Shown: in pieces, positions 24,283-36,924 of the stretch | Numbering within the stretch: position 1 is the first letter of the stretch | Layout of the letters: every line of letters begins with the position of its first letter | Origin: Reticulitermes speratus | Lineage: Eukaryota > Arthropoda > Insecta > Blattodea > Rhinotermitidae | Assembly: GCA_021186555.1 (NCBI GenBank) | Contig: JAJKFL010000002.1 | Location: 31,288,001-31,352,000, forward strand | DNA: 64,000 nt | Direction: 5' to 3' | Translations under genes and position numbers: made by a program | Notes under the pieces: model-generated | Told to the model about the DNA's origin: nothing | Databases searched by the model: none | What the model saw: the letters and a program-made list of their open reading frames with translations, nothing else

Positions 24283-24505
24283 CTTTCAAATATCTCATAC
24301 CAAGAATTCATGAATCACTGTGGTTAGGTACATAGTGCTTTTTTCTATGAAATATATACTTTTTAAATATCTCATACCAAGAATTCATGAATCACTGTGG
24401 TTAGGTATATTAGTGCTTTCTTTTATGGAATATAAACTCTTTAAACTCTCATATCAATAATTCATAAATCACTGTGGTTATGCATATATTGCTTTTTTCT
24501 ATGGC
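24283..24505. repeat. Three-copy tandem repeat, ~73-78 bp unit
   Basis: Units start at about 24283, 24361 and 24434. Each contains ATATCTCATACCAAGAATTC, then ATGAATCACTGTGGTTAGG, then a TTTTCTATG stretch. The third unit is the most diverged (CTCATATCAATAATTC). Confidence 0.9.
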
Positions 24506-24509
24506 AAAA

Positions 24510-27500
24510 AAATGGGGTTCCCATACTCTACTTGATGAAAGGATGGTACACTTTAAGTTTCTACGAAGAAAATGACATACTTTTCGAGAAGTTGTAAGAT
24601 TATTTTACAAGTGTGTCTTATTAACAGTGATGTCAGTATCACATACCATCATATACTGCAAGAAAAAGCCCGGGGTATAAGAAATTTAAGGTGAACTCCA
24701 CCCGCACGCATGCACACACATGCATGTGCACACACAGACAAATGCATGCATGTGCATGTCTCCCGGGGATTGCTCCCAAAACACACTTTAATATGGAGAC
24801 AGTTCAATGCATGAGTTTATGCTTGTAAATTTACTACATTTTTTTCATGGTGCAACAGCCCCTAAATTTAATACATTACTTGCATTAAATAAAATAATAT
24901 GCTTAATATTTTTACCAGTTACAGTTCTGAAATTAATCTTTGGTTTTGTTTTAGTAACAACTGTTGGGTAGCAAAATTTTGTCTGTCCAAGCTTATACTG
25001 TACAGTGAAAACCATACATACATGCATACATACAGTTGTATTTATACTGTAACTGACATTCAGAATTATTCAAGCATGGCACAACACACTACACCTACTG
25101 TCAGTATACCAATATTAGAAGAATGATAAAAAAAACCAAGGTTACCACCCCATACCATAATCAGTACATTTTGACCAAACTTTTTAGTAAGTGTGCTACT
25201 AATTTTGCAACAAAGATCAACACAGTACACAACATACTACAAAGAAAGAATATAAGTGTAATATTCCTCCTATATGTTTCAGCCATACTTAAGTTTTACA
25301 TTAAAAACCATTGCCTTAAGTCAGCTGACCTATTACAGAGTATAACTGTATCTACATGTATACTACCAAAATCTACATAAAATGTCCCAATACTCCCAGT
25401 CTCCATTGTGTGTATTCTCTCTGATGATGGCCTAGCCTGACCAAAAAATTTAGGAGGAATATTAAACTTGTGTTTGTCCTCCATAGCAAATTGTGCTATG
25501 TTCATCTTTATTGTAGAACTACATATACAAGTACCCAATGGCTAATGCAACAATTCAAGTCTGCTAGAGTTCACAAAAATATAACCAAAACTATAACATT
25601 CAAAAAAGAAGATCAATTTAAACCATACAGAACTTGAAAAGTGGTCTTCATTTCTTACACGTTAACTTAAAAAACTGGTGGCAGCACATTGTCAAGCATC
25701 TTCTATTTCAATTCTGGTAAAGAACAGTTTCAAAACCATTCCTACTAAACACAACCCTTGGGCTGTGTCCAGTTTGTCCATCTAATTAAACAGTTCTACA
25801 TACAGAGTGACTACCTGCCGCTGATGGCCTCGTAAGTGTAAAATGAAGGAAATTATAAAAGTACTTTGCCTGTTTGACTGCACCCACCATAAATGCAATT
25901 TACAATAAACTGGATTTCAGACCTGGTTTTACAATACAGTCCTGAAACTAGTCATAAAACATACCACAATTAATTTATTAATTATAAATTTATTATTAAA
26001 TGTTTTCACAAGCTCACCTTCAAAAAGAATATTTAGTACTGTATGTATGTACATTAAAACATAAATAATGTACGACTTATACAGTGACACAAGGTGTTGG
26101 ATATGCCAATACGACAGCCGTCCACTATGCATGTGCACTGAATGGTTTACCGCTATCCTCCTAATTCAGCTGCAGCAATAACAATGGAACTTTGTGCATA
26201 CAATGGTGATCTACACCCCTGTATTTGCTGGGCTATACTGTGCCTACACATAGTACTTCAAACAAAATTGAGGAAATACATCAATTTTAAATCACATTTG
26301 CCAATGTGAACTGAACAAAGTTATCAGTTACAGAAAATACTGGATCATATGGGTGTAAATTACACAAAACTAGTCTTGTGAGGCCATAGTTCCAACAATT
26401 TTGTTGTAGCTGTCATGAGATTCCCCACGTGTTTGGTGACAATAAGTTTATACTACAGCATGAATGTTATGTACAAATATTATGTGAAGTTTCTCCTTTA
26501 GTGTGCAGTATTTTAAGCACCAGGTTTCTGCTATGGCCAGAGCACTAGGGTATTCAATTTAAATGCCCACTGCACAACAGTGTTTTCCCTTTTGGATGAA
26601 AAGGATGTACATTTAATGGGACAAAGTTTTTCCGCTATCTGTTAAAAGATTAGTATGCTAGGAAATGTCCCAAAAAATCCAGAAGTTTCTCGGAGTTTGA
26701 GTTCCCCACAAAACCACCATTCAGAACCTTAGTTAATAAAACTTCAACATCCATTATTAATACAAGGAAAGTTGATTGATATCACAGCTCAGCTTGGACA
26801 TTTACCTTGCGAAGTGCCTTGTAAAAGGAACAGGAAAATCAAAAGATACTGCAAGAGCTGCAACAAAATCATTAAAACTATGCTATACAAAACCACACTT
26901 GTGAGATATGATGTTCTCACACAAATGATGATGAAGAGCAAATGGGATATGATGTTGGTAAATAATCATCAGAATTTTGGGGAAGCTTTGTGCCTCATTC
27001 TTCAGGGTATATGCCATCAAAAAAAGAGTAGCTGTGCCACAAAAAATGGGTATATTATGCAGGCGAGTATGTTTGGGGCAGTAAGACAATGGCAGTGGTG
27101 GTGTTTAAGCAGTTGGTGGGCCACAGGTGAAAGAAACAGAAATGTTATGGTCAGCTACTGGTATGGAAAAGTGATGGAGTTGGGATGAAATGGGTAGGTC
27201 AAGACAAGTGAAGTGAAGGTGGTCTCGGATATAGTAATAGAGCCATGGGAAGGTAAGCATGGTGAGAAGGACGAGAGAGATCATGGTCTAACATGGCATT
27301 ACATCCCAAAAGACTTAACTTTCAAAACAACAGATGTTCCTTCCTTAAAGCATCCCCCCCCCCCAAGGAGTAATTTCAATAATTGGCACATTCCATCATT
27401 TAATACTGGTAAAACTGATCCTGAGTTTATATTCTTCAAACAAGCCTTGCTTTTATTTAAATAGTCATGTGGACACAAAACAAAACACAGGAGCACAGGA

Positions 27501-28355
27501 AACCCCCATCTTATGCCTGAAGTTCTACCTCATAATGTAAAAGCTGGCATTTGGCACACCATGTGAGGGGAGGACTGCAAACCCTGTAATTCATTCAGAC
27601 AGCATTGATTCTGAGTTATATTAACTGTAAGGGGAACAGCAACTTTCAGTTTTATTGCCACAGACTGGTAGAGATGGAAAGGCAGTAACCCTAGCAAAGG
27701 ACACATGTTGTGGGCAGGCCATGTGCCAAATATCCTCCACGTAAAAGAACACTAGATATTGAACAGATCATTTCCAATAAATAATTCACATTCTATATTA
27801 TAAGGTACTTAAAATTCACAAATCAGCTCGGTAAAATAGAAAGGGATCATTGTGAATACATAAAGACTAGCACGCACAAACACTTCAGTTTTATAAAGTT
27901 CATCTGTCATACCAGGAAGCAAACCATATTTAATGCTCTTTTCACTTTCATTAGAAAATCTTTCATAAAAATCAAATATATGAAATCAAAACTGATGTAG
28001 TTGTTTTAACGGACAACAAATCTACATTACAGACTAATACTTATGCCATTATCTGTAACTGCTCATATAATGCATACTGGGCATGATTAGTCATCTATAA
28101 CAAATGAGTAATTAACTTTATTGTCCATGAAAAAGGGGTTTAAAATTTTCTGGTACAATGGGGTTGAAGGCCTTATTTTAATTCACAGGTAACAGTCTAT
28201 CATCTTGCAACAGAGGACTTTATATACCTCCCAATTCTACAGGTCTGGCAGCCACACTGTTTGCAGTTAATAGTAACAATACTGAAAAATGTAACACTTC
28301 TCAAGCTGGACTGCACACATGCATCATTAAAATATGTGATGCACAGCTTGTGATG
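24510..28355. other. Gene-free stretch
   Basis: It contains an alternating CA/TG-rich tract at about 24700-24766. A plus-strand open frame at 26772-27188 resembles nothing I know and has no splice context. Minus-strand text at 25296-25538 (FFGQARPSSERIHT) may be a repeat frame. No host exon can be supported. Confidence 0.35.
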
Positions 28356-28360
28356 GTTAA

Positions 28361-28536
28361 TGTTGTGGCCTTCTGGGTCATAACACCATTTCATCATCTA
28401 CTGCTAGCACTCTGGACGCGCATACCATCTGTGTCTTCATCCAACTATCTTGAAGATGGAGGTAATATGCTTGTCCAAATCAATGGTGCCCATGTAGCAG
28501 ACAAAACAGCATCATAACTTCAGAAGGCCACAATCT
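28361..28536. mobile_element. Hairpin MITE (TTCTGGGAT family), copy 3
   Basis: The left arm TGTTGTGGCCTTCTGGGTCA pairs with the inverse of the right arm ATAACTTCAGAAGGCCACAA. Confidence 0.78.
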
Positions 28537-29349
28537 GAAGCTTCAGCAGTGTGAATAAATAAAATCTTACGATGACTACAACAAATATTAATTCTGCAAA
28601 AGTGTTAAAAGGACAAATTAAAAATAAAATTATACTCATACACAGTGAAAGTAACCTGGCAACTTACTGTCACTTTATTCTTTGCATATTTTTCTTGTAA
28701 TTATGCTACTGATATAGCAAAACAGATCATACCACAATTATCAAGCAATCGATGAAACAAAATGTGAACATCAATGCCAAAGTCAATGTAGCCCTTTCTA
28801 TTTTAAAGAGGCCCAAAGCAAATTAATAATAGCAAATGAGTTGTAGGTAACTTTTAATATACCATCATATGGAAGCCTTATCACTGGTGAATACTGCCTG
28901 CTATTGTCATAGCCTTTTATTAATAGTACATTTCAGGCATCCATTTAAACACCACCATAAACAGGGGTTTCATCTCCAGTAGATGAAACTGAATAACATT
29001 ATTCACAACAAGCTATACAAAATGTCTATAAGTCAAGCCATCCTAGGTTGATTAATCCACCCTTATGAAGACAATTATGGCAGTGGGCATACCTCAGAAA
29101 GCTAAGATATCATAAATATAACTTTATAAATAATAATTAATAGGAATTTCTTAGTTTATATCACATCATGGCAAGTGAGGTACAGCATTTTTAATTCAAA
29201 GTATGTTGTCTCCATATTTCCAGTGTTCACCCTAATTTTAAAATCACGTATGAATTTAATGAGTTCCACATCACTATGCACCTACTTCAGATTTGGAATT
29301 CAGCCAGTGTTATGACACATGTTAAACAGATATAACCCACAAAGATTGC

Positions 29350-29520
29350 TTTCTTCTGGGATGTGGAGTTATGTAGCTTAATTTTTGGGCATCAATATTT
29401 CAGAGGCATGTTCTTCTTCCATCTGCATGGATCTCTTCTGTCCTGAAATGGAGGTGGTGTATTCCTCCAAAATGTTGGTATATATTTAACAAGCTATACA
29501 GTCACATCCCAGAATAAGAC
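29350..29520. mobile_element. Hairpin MITE (TTCTGGGAT family), copy 4
   Basis: The left arm CTTTCTTCTGGGATGTGGAG pairs with the inverse of GTCACATCCCAGAATAAG. Confidence 0.75.
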
Positions 29521-29524
29521 ACTC

Positions 29525-31110
29525 TTCATAGTCATCACCATGAGAACCTCAAATCTCATGCGATATAAATCAGTCCACTTCATTATCACTAGTTAAATGC
29601 CAAGTCTTAACAATTTCTCTTTGAATGTCAGAGATGATTATGCTATGTGGTTTCAAAAATCACCCCTCACGTTTTAAAAAATGGCAAAGTTTAGAACATC
29701 GGAGTTTTAAATTCTTCACAGTTGTGGCACTCGCACATCCTTCTGCCATTTTTCAGAGATGAGTCTGAAAACACACGAAGTGGAAAAAAAGTTGAAGTAA
29801 AAAGCATGTTAAGAAAGACCAAACACCAAGAAAGATCAAGTATGGTATAAATGTAAAACAACCAACACTAACAGCATATACAGTATTATGCTTCTCCATT
29901 TTGAAGTATGTTGAAATTGGTTACCAGTGTCCATAAACATTGCACCCTAATAGTCTACAGAACTACGCTGAATCCTGCCCATTTCCAAATATCAAGTTAC
30001 AAGCAATGCTATTAGAAGTTTAAAATGGCAGGAAGGCTATAGTTTAAACAAAGGCTTTACTTCACCACCTAAATCCTCGGACCAAATGCCAAATATATTA
30101 AATATAAGTAGCCCCCAATATAGACTTCAACTAACTGTAATTTATACAGAGTAACATCCATGTGCATCCTCCATATTCATTCCTTCGTTATGAAAAATGA
30201 AAGACAGTACAGGTACTGTTAACTTAACAACCTCCTGCACCAGCTATAATGTTATTCACAGGGATAATTTGGTTTTCTTCACTGTAGGAAATCGAAAGTA
30301 TCCACAAAGAAAGTCGAGCAGAAAGCTTACGCACAACTTACTATTAAATCTGCTAACATTCAGAAACAGTCACATCATTCTTGATTACAGACTGAAAGAG
30401 ATACAGGTACAATAGTAATTAATTTGAGCAATCAAGGTGGCTATTCTGACATTCAGTAAAATAATACGCATTAGTAACCTAAATACAACAGAACAGTTAG
30501 TAACCACCATGCTGTGTGTATTACTGATGTAATATTATGTATTTCAGGAAGCAATGCTCAAAACTTCAGGTACAGAAATCTGTAACATACTATACACCAA
30601 GTAACACTCATGCCAAAGGAACACATTCAGTTATCAATTAATAATCAACTGTTTAATTATTAAGTTCATTGAACACACTTGCAAAGTACGCCATTATAAT
30701 ACACTGTTACTACCAAACAGTTTTCTCGAATAGATTTATAACAAGAATAAGAGGGAACAAGAATTATGTATCAGAAAATAACAAGACAGGCAATGTCTGT
30801 ATAAAAATAACATTGAGGCATGTTCGTGTAACCATTCTTGCTGTGACAAAGCAATAAGTATTACATATTCTGAGTGTGTGTCTGTAGCCTTAGTTATCCA
30901 GCATGCAATGCGCTTGCACTGTTATTATATTGTCATCTGTGGCTTGTCTGGCTCTACCATATTTTTCCACTTATCTCATAAACAGCATGATTTTCGGAAA
31001 ATTTACTGAACGTAAAATGCATGTTTTTTTTTTTCTCTACCAATTTTGTCTAAAACATATCTCATTCTACAAAGAATTGTATGAGGTACTGTCATAAATG
31101 TACAAACGTC
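29525..31110. other. Gene-free stretch
   Basis: Only short chance frames were seen. No repeat or exon was recognised. Confidence 0.4.
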
Positions 31111-31114
31111 TTCA

Positions 31115-31275
31115 GGTTAAGTACCCGTTATTCTTTTCAGATTTTAATAGAACTCGAATTTTCTTGACCAATTTTCAAAATATACTCAGATACCAATTTC
31201 ATGAAAATCCGTCCAGTGGGAGCCGATTTGTTCCATGCGGACGGACGGACACACTGGCATGATGAAGCTAATAGT
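31115..31275. repeat. LINE-like 3' tail with GGACGGACGGAC motif
   Basis: TTTTAATAGAACTCGAATTT is followed by CATGAAAATCCGTCCAGTGG and GCGGACGGACGGACAC, the order seen in insect non-LTR 3' ends. It is related to the fragment at 15150-15385. Confidence 0.55.
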
Positions 31276-31435
31276 CACTTTTCGCAATTTTGCGAACGAA
31301 CCTAAAAATTACATATAATTGTCTTAATGACGTAGTATGAACTTTACATACAACTTCATTATTTCTGGACACCACATCATAAGTATTTACCATTACATTA
31401 ACACATATCTCATGATTTTTTTTTACTCAGCTGAT

Positions 31436-31582
31436 TTACAAATTTTCATTATACCATTCATCCGTTAAATCTTCTGCAAAGAACATATGCTCAAACACAT
31501 AGAACATTACTTTCCGCAGTTGAGAATCCCACTCAACATTTATATAAAAATATGAATTTGACAACATTCTCAAGTACACATC
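31436..31582 (-). CDS. Candidate terminal exon, possibly of the unidentified proline/serine-rich gene
   Basis: On the minus strand a strong acceptor (a pyrimidine-rich tract ending CCTATTCAG) precedes an open frame DVYLRMLSNSYFYINVEWDS, then LRKVMFYVFEHMFFAEDL, ending NENL and TAA. The exon opens in phase 0, which is the phase left by the exon at 45088-45191, and it lies on the same strand. The composition (aromatic and acidic, with clear codon structure) looks like a folded domain, unlike the low-complexity exons upstream. I do not recognise the family. A GTAAAT donor just before the stop could mean the exon splices on rather than ends. Linkage to the gene upstream is inference. Confidence 0.4.
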   Translation of the reverse strand, partial: DVYLRMLSNSYFYINVEWDSQLRKVMFYVFEHMFFAEDLTDEWYNENL

Positions 31583-32589
31583 CTGAATAGGATATGAACA
31601 CAGAAATGGCAAAAAGAACACAATTTAATATTAGTACAGAAGATGTCAAAATCTATTACAATGAGAAGAAAGTAAGCAAATTTTGTAGAATTTTGAAAAT
31701 TGTCTGCATTTTTAAAAAATGTCTGTGCTGATCATATAATTAGACACTAATACACATATTAAAGAATAACGCAATGTATCAGCTATTGGTGTTTGTTTTA
31801 CGAGGCTACACAGGACTAAAACTGGTGGTGCAACAGTGTACACCCCAATATACCTTGGTGGCTTTCTCCACATTTTAGTGAGACTTGCTTGAACAGTATA
31901 CATTCAAACTGCACCACAATCATTAAGCCAGTATACAGATGGGTAAAACTGAACATGCACATCAAGAACAATGGAAACAGCAGCTACATCTATGCATTAC
32001 GTACAAAGAGTCGCTTAGTAGAAACACATAAGATGATACATTACTAACATTTCTTAGGGAATTAAAGTATTAATTGTAAATCTCCCAATCTGACATAACT
32101 GGATTATAAACTGTGAGGAATAAAAGTATAGGAAAGCCAACAAGTAGCTGGAAAATATGAACAAGACAATTAGTATTATACATCTTGAAGTAAGTATGAT
32201 CTATTACCATGGCGTTTTTTACACTCAAAGTATACAAGCAGCTTATAAGCTTCAGCTACCAGCAGTCATAAGATCAACACCTCTGTATGATAAAGTCATA
32301 AAAAATCTGACTTCCAATAACTTAAAATCAATGAGGATTTTTATGTAACTTTTGTTAATCCACTATTTTATGAGATTACTTTTGGTTGAGAGTTGTTATA
32401 AATTTTACTGTGAAAACACATAACAAAAAAAACCCAAAAGCAACAGTCTTATAATGGTTACCATTTGCAAGTGTGTGCTGCAAATATAAACAACAAATAA
32501 GGATTTCTGAGCAGAACTCATAAAGCATACTCCCCTACTGCACAGACCTCTATCTGTACAGATCTGTCAGAAGCAAAGCTGTACACATG

Positions 32590-32885
32590 CACATCACGAA
32601 GACATATGGAAGAGTGGAGGTGCAATGCCACTCACGCTCAACCCTGGCACTAGATGGAGGTAACTGGGCAGCCTCCACATTATGGCCACTTAACCCCCCC
32701 CCCCCCAGTAAACAGGCCTTGTTACCCCCTGAAGAGGAGGCTAGGACAGCCTCCTCTTCAGGGGTAACAGGAGCCAGTCTGGATGCTTAGAGTACAGAAA
32801 AATTTTTTGCCCCTACCAGGAATTAAACCATGATTCCTCAGTTATCCAACTTGTAGCCTAGTCATTACATCAAATATGCTAGCCC
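32590..32885 (-). mobile_element. Diverged SINE copy containing a 48-base hairpin
   Basis: In minus orientation the tail-side text CTGGCACTAGATGGAGGTAA and the head-side text TAGTCATTACATCAAATATG are recognisable. The body contains a C run at about 32694-32706 and a near-perfect inverted repeat at 32721-32768. Confidence 0.75.
32721..32768. repeat. Inverted repeat (hairpin) inside the SINE
   Basis: GTTACCCCCTGAAGAGGAGG pairs with CCTCCTCTTCAGGGGTAAC around a short loop, with one extra C in the left arm. Other SINE copies lack it. Confidence 0.9.
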
Positions 32886-32889
32886 TTTG

Positions 32890-35775
32890 CTATGTCTCTG
32901 TTAGTATTCAAACAGTTGTTTTATTATTGTGAAGAACTTATTTACATACAGATTCTGTATATGCTAAATTCGTTGGATATAACCTCAGAACGCCACATCA
33001 TCGCCATATTTTCAACTGCTGACTTGCAAACAATATTTCATACACAATATGCAGGTATGTATAAAATCTATGAACCAAATTTCACATGCATAGCTCCAAA
33101 AGGTCATTAATTATTGCTGTCAAACTGACAGCTAATGAAAACTTTCACATGGCCACCCTACAATTTTATATTCAACAAAAATATTACCTTATCTATCCAT
33201 GTTACCATACATCACTTCAGGTCCCTAAAGTAAGTGGCACTAGTACTGCTCCTGCCTTAGTTCCTGCATCCACCACGTTGTAATCAGTGATCGCAGATAA
33301 TTAAAAAGTATGACCCTGTGGTTTCCCTCAGTGGCATTACGTTCACACCAAGTTTTGTAACAACTGGTTCACGCTTTCAAAAATAGTACAGGACATGAAA
33401 GTGCACACACACAGCATGCGGGTCTCATAAGCCTACTGTTCTTCCGTTATAGAAGAAAAGTAAGCTCAAAAATTATAACTTTGTAACACACAACTGTGAT
33501 TGGTATACTGTATTTAATAGACTTCCTGAATTCACTTGTGTCCTGAAATGCATACTATGGCAACAGAAGCAAGAAAGGGTGATGTGTGTTCAACTGAGAT
33601 TAAATTACTCATTCAGCAGTCCACCTTCCAATCATGACTGTAACAAACTGAATAATGTTGTGTCCCTGCTTGCTAGTATTTCACGTGGAAGATAGAAACG
33701 TATATGAATAAGCTATGTTTCAACACAACTCAAAGACAGAAAAATTTATTACTGAATCCTGTACTAAAAGTACTAGCATTTCACACTTATACCATACATG
33801 AAGACACATATGGTTACACAGCGAGAACAGAATGCATCCAAGATAAAGACGTATGACTATCTAGTATATAATCACAATTTATAAAGACTTCAAGCAAAAT
33901 GTTTTCTGAGAGTAATGAAGGAAGCAAAGAATATAAATAAGCAAGCATATAAAAGCAACAGGGGTTATGCGTGAAACGTCAGAATCACAGTCAATTATAC
34001 AGAACATAAAAACATTACAACAATTACACTCCATAAGTGCCTATGTTCCAAGTTAGTTACTAAACAACATTATAGTCTTACATTAGTTACCACACTTCAC
34101 ACTTCAACAGTACATCACACTGCATACTACCATTATTTCCTTACACAGCAATGTCATACTTTAGGCTTCTCTTTCCCTCTTCATTTTAGGTCTTAATGGG
34201 TATTTTATAATATCTGCTATAGGCAAAACCAGATCCTAGATGGAAGTATAGAGACAGTTAACTGACAGGCTGTACAGTAAATAAGAACAACTCTTTCTAT
34301 CAGATCCAACTGAGTAGGTGCCTCCCCCCTTTCAACTGACAGGAACATATCCAGTTCCCTTGGTACCAATATATCCTTTGATTTACAGGGCAGGTCTCTG
34401 GCTCACACAAAACCAGAAATGAACAATTATGTTTTCTTCCACAGTCTTATCATAAATGGAAATAACAGGTTATGTATGATTTCCTTCATACTTCATCATG
34501 CGCACATGTATCTCCCTAAGGTCATTAAATGACCATAGTACATACCACAAAGAAGCCTGCTTGAAAAAGTGTGATGTACTGCAAATTGGAAAATATTGAT
34601 ATATAAAATAACCATTCCAATACCAACACAACTTTTTGTTTATTCAGTACAATATTAAATCCGAAATCAGTAAGCACTAAAAAATTCTATAAATTACATT
34701 ACTGAAACATGAAGAGTTTCATGAAATTATAAGAATGATACAGAGATCAAATAAGAGCTAAAAAGGTTTCTAAATTTCATAAGTGTTAATCAGGAATCAC
34801 AATTAGTATGACTGTTTACAGCCCCAAAGCTTTGTACACAGAGATGCCGGTTTTATCGTTATGGCCAGCTGTAACATTCATGAAAAATATTCATTCTTTG
34901 TGTATTACATAATCCAAAAATGTATTACTAGGAACAGGAAGCATAGATTCTGTTCTCAGATAGTATCTGTTACATAAAGAAACAAATTACAAAATTATGT
35001 TCATAACAAATGTAAACTATTTTGATAAACAATGCAATCACACTGACACAACAGCATATGTGGCCCTGGTTAGCTTGGCTTACCCATGATCATACAATTA
35101 AAATTGAAGAAATAATTTAAGTGTGCATTTCACAAACTAATTCAAACATGTAGCAGGATGACAACAATATAAGAACACATGACCTGTAAAACTGTTTCAT
35201 GACTGTCAATGTTCTGAAACAGCATACACACTAAAAGCATCAGTCTGTGTTACAGCATACTTCCCACTTGACAGGCAATTCTACATATGCATAAGAGAAG
35301 AAGAGAAAGTTTTACAAATAATTCTGCATTTATTAGTATAAATACTTAAGTACAAATCCTATTAATCTTCAGATCTCCGCTCTTACCAATAAAAACAGCA
35401 TACACTAATGGTTTTACTATTATAATTTGTAAAGCTTATGTGGATATTAAACCAATACATACGATAATATTCAATTATCTAGATCATTTCCACCAAGTTT
35501 ATTTCTTACAAATTCCAAGAAAGCAATTTACTCTTTCTGGACATTTGCCAATATATTATGGGCACTGAACATTTTACCCCACAGTTAGTAGGCAATACGT
35601 TACTGAAAAATGTTTTTTTTTTTATGGTTGGATGCTGACCACATGCTTCAGTGATTCTATCATTCAGTTACAGACCACCCAGTCAACCTTTATCTAGCTG
35701 ATTATTTTTTCAACATTTTATTTTACAATTATGAAATGTGCTAATAAAGCAAGTGATTAAAATTAACACTATCAA
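32890..35775. other. Gene-free stretch
   Basis: AT-rich, with no recognised exon, repeat or RNA gene. If the candidate exon at 31.5 kb belongs to the right-hand gene, this is intron. Confidence 0.4.
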
Positions 35776-35784
35776 CAGTGAAGT

Positions 35785-36215
35785 GCAGCCAAAGACAAGA
35801 CAGAATTTCGTGAATTGGTACCTTCATGGGGTGCATGACAGAAAACATACCCTAAACTCATGCTGTTTAGTGGAAAATCTTGGTTTCATCTCAGTGGACA
35901 TGCAAATTCTCACCTGTCTGATTACAATTTTATGCACCATTCAGAAAGTGTTTTCGGTGACAGAATAGTAAGAAGGAAATTGTGACCTGTGTGTATGCCA
36001 GATCCAAACCTGTGCAATTTTTCCTTGTGGGCCATGTTAAAAGATAATGAAAACGGTAATAACCACCACACTGAAGATGATATGAAAGAAAGCAATTGGG
36101 ATGCAGTGTCATCAGCATAGCACTGACACACAATGAACGTGTTTGTTCAATATGGCGCATGTATGTAAGCCAAAGAAAACCATTTCCAGCACCTTCCTTA
36201 AATATGATGAGTAAA
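35785..36215 (+). pseudogene. Decayed DDE transposase, internally deleted (same family as 18485)
   Basis: The plus strand encodes RQNFVNWYLHGVHD, then in another frame LMLFSGKSWFHLSGHANSH. After a large internal deletion it resumes with VFGDRIVRRKL, a PDPNLC..FSLWAMLKD segment and a C-terminal AVSSA...NVFVQYGACM..NHFQHL stretch. In the intact family the first catalytic aspartate sits in FSDEAWF. Here that position reads FSGKSWF, so the aspartate is lost, and the segment holding the second one is deleted. Both point to a long-dead copy. No terminal repeats were found. Confidence 0.75.
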
Positions 36216-36531
36216 ATCCCAATATTAACTGCAATATACATTCAACTACAACATGCTGACCCTGACTCATGGCAAGCATTGTGCTGCCTGCCATCATGCA
36301 AAATGGTCTCAGTGAAGAGTGATGCAAACTGCCATGTAAAATATTGCACCTTTATATACGGTATTCACTGGGGATGTTTGTAATGAAGGTGCTGTATAAC
36401 AGAAACTATATCCTTTTAACAAAAGTGTGGTGCCTGCTTTTCAATGGGAAGTTTTTCCTTGGGAAATATATTTAAATAAGTCATGTTCTAGTGTGACAAT
36501 AAAAATATGTTACATCTTTATTTTATCTAAG

Positions 36532-36628
36532 GTAGCTGGGACAGTGACAATCTGGGGCACAAAGCTGACCACACACCTCCATCTAATGCAACAGTTAAAA
36601 ATGAGTAAAGCTACACCACTACTCCCCC

Positions 36629-36630
<2 letters not shown>
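36532..36630 (+). repeat. SINE fragment next to a TA microsatellite
   Basis: Body and tail text (ACCACACACCTCCATCTAAT, then CACTACTCCCCCTA) matches the SINE 3' half. A (TA)n tract at about 36632-36674 follows directly. Confidence 0.65.
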
Positions 36631-36631
<1 letters not shown>

Positions 36632-36680
<49 letters not shown>

Positions 36681-36690
36681 CATATATACA
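36632..36690. repeat. (TA)n microsatellite
   Basis: About 20 TA units change into TACACATA units at the 3' side. Confidence 0.93.
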
Positions 36691-36924
36691 TATAGCAGTC
36701 TTGATTCTCTGAGTCCCGATTATTTGAGGTTCTGTTTCGTCCGTGCTGATGCGCTGTAGTCAAAATTGTTTCTATGCTCATTTAGATGGAGCTGATATTA
36801 CACATGAACAGTTACAAGTTATTCTGTCACAATTTCAATTATTTTAAGTACTTTGCTAAACTGTAAGAACTATAAACACCTTAACACTACAATCACTTTC
36901 TTACTTCACCATATCATAAGAATA

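Noticed and set aside
26772-27188. 138-codon plus-strand open frame
   Set aside because: No recognisable family, no splice or promoter context, and a composition like chance translation of AT-rich DNA.
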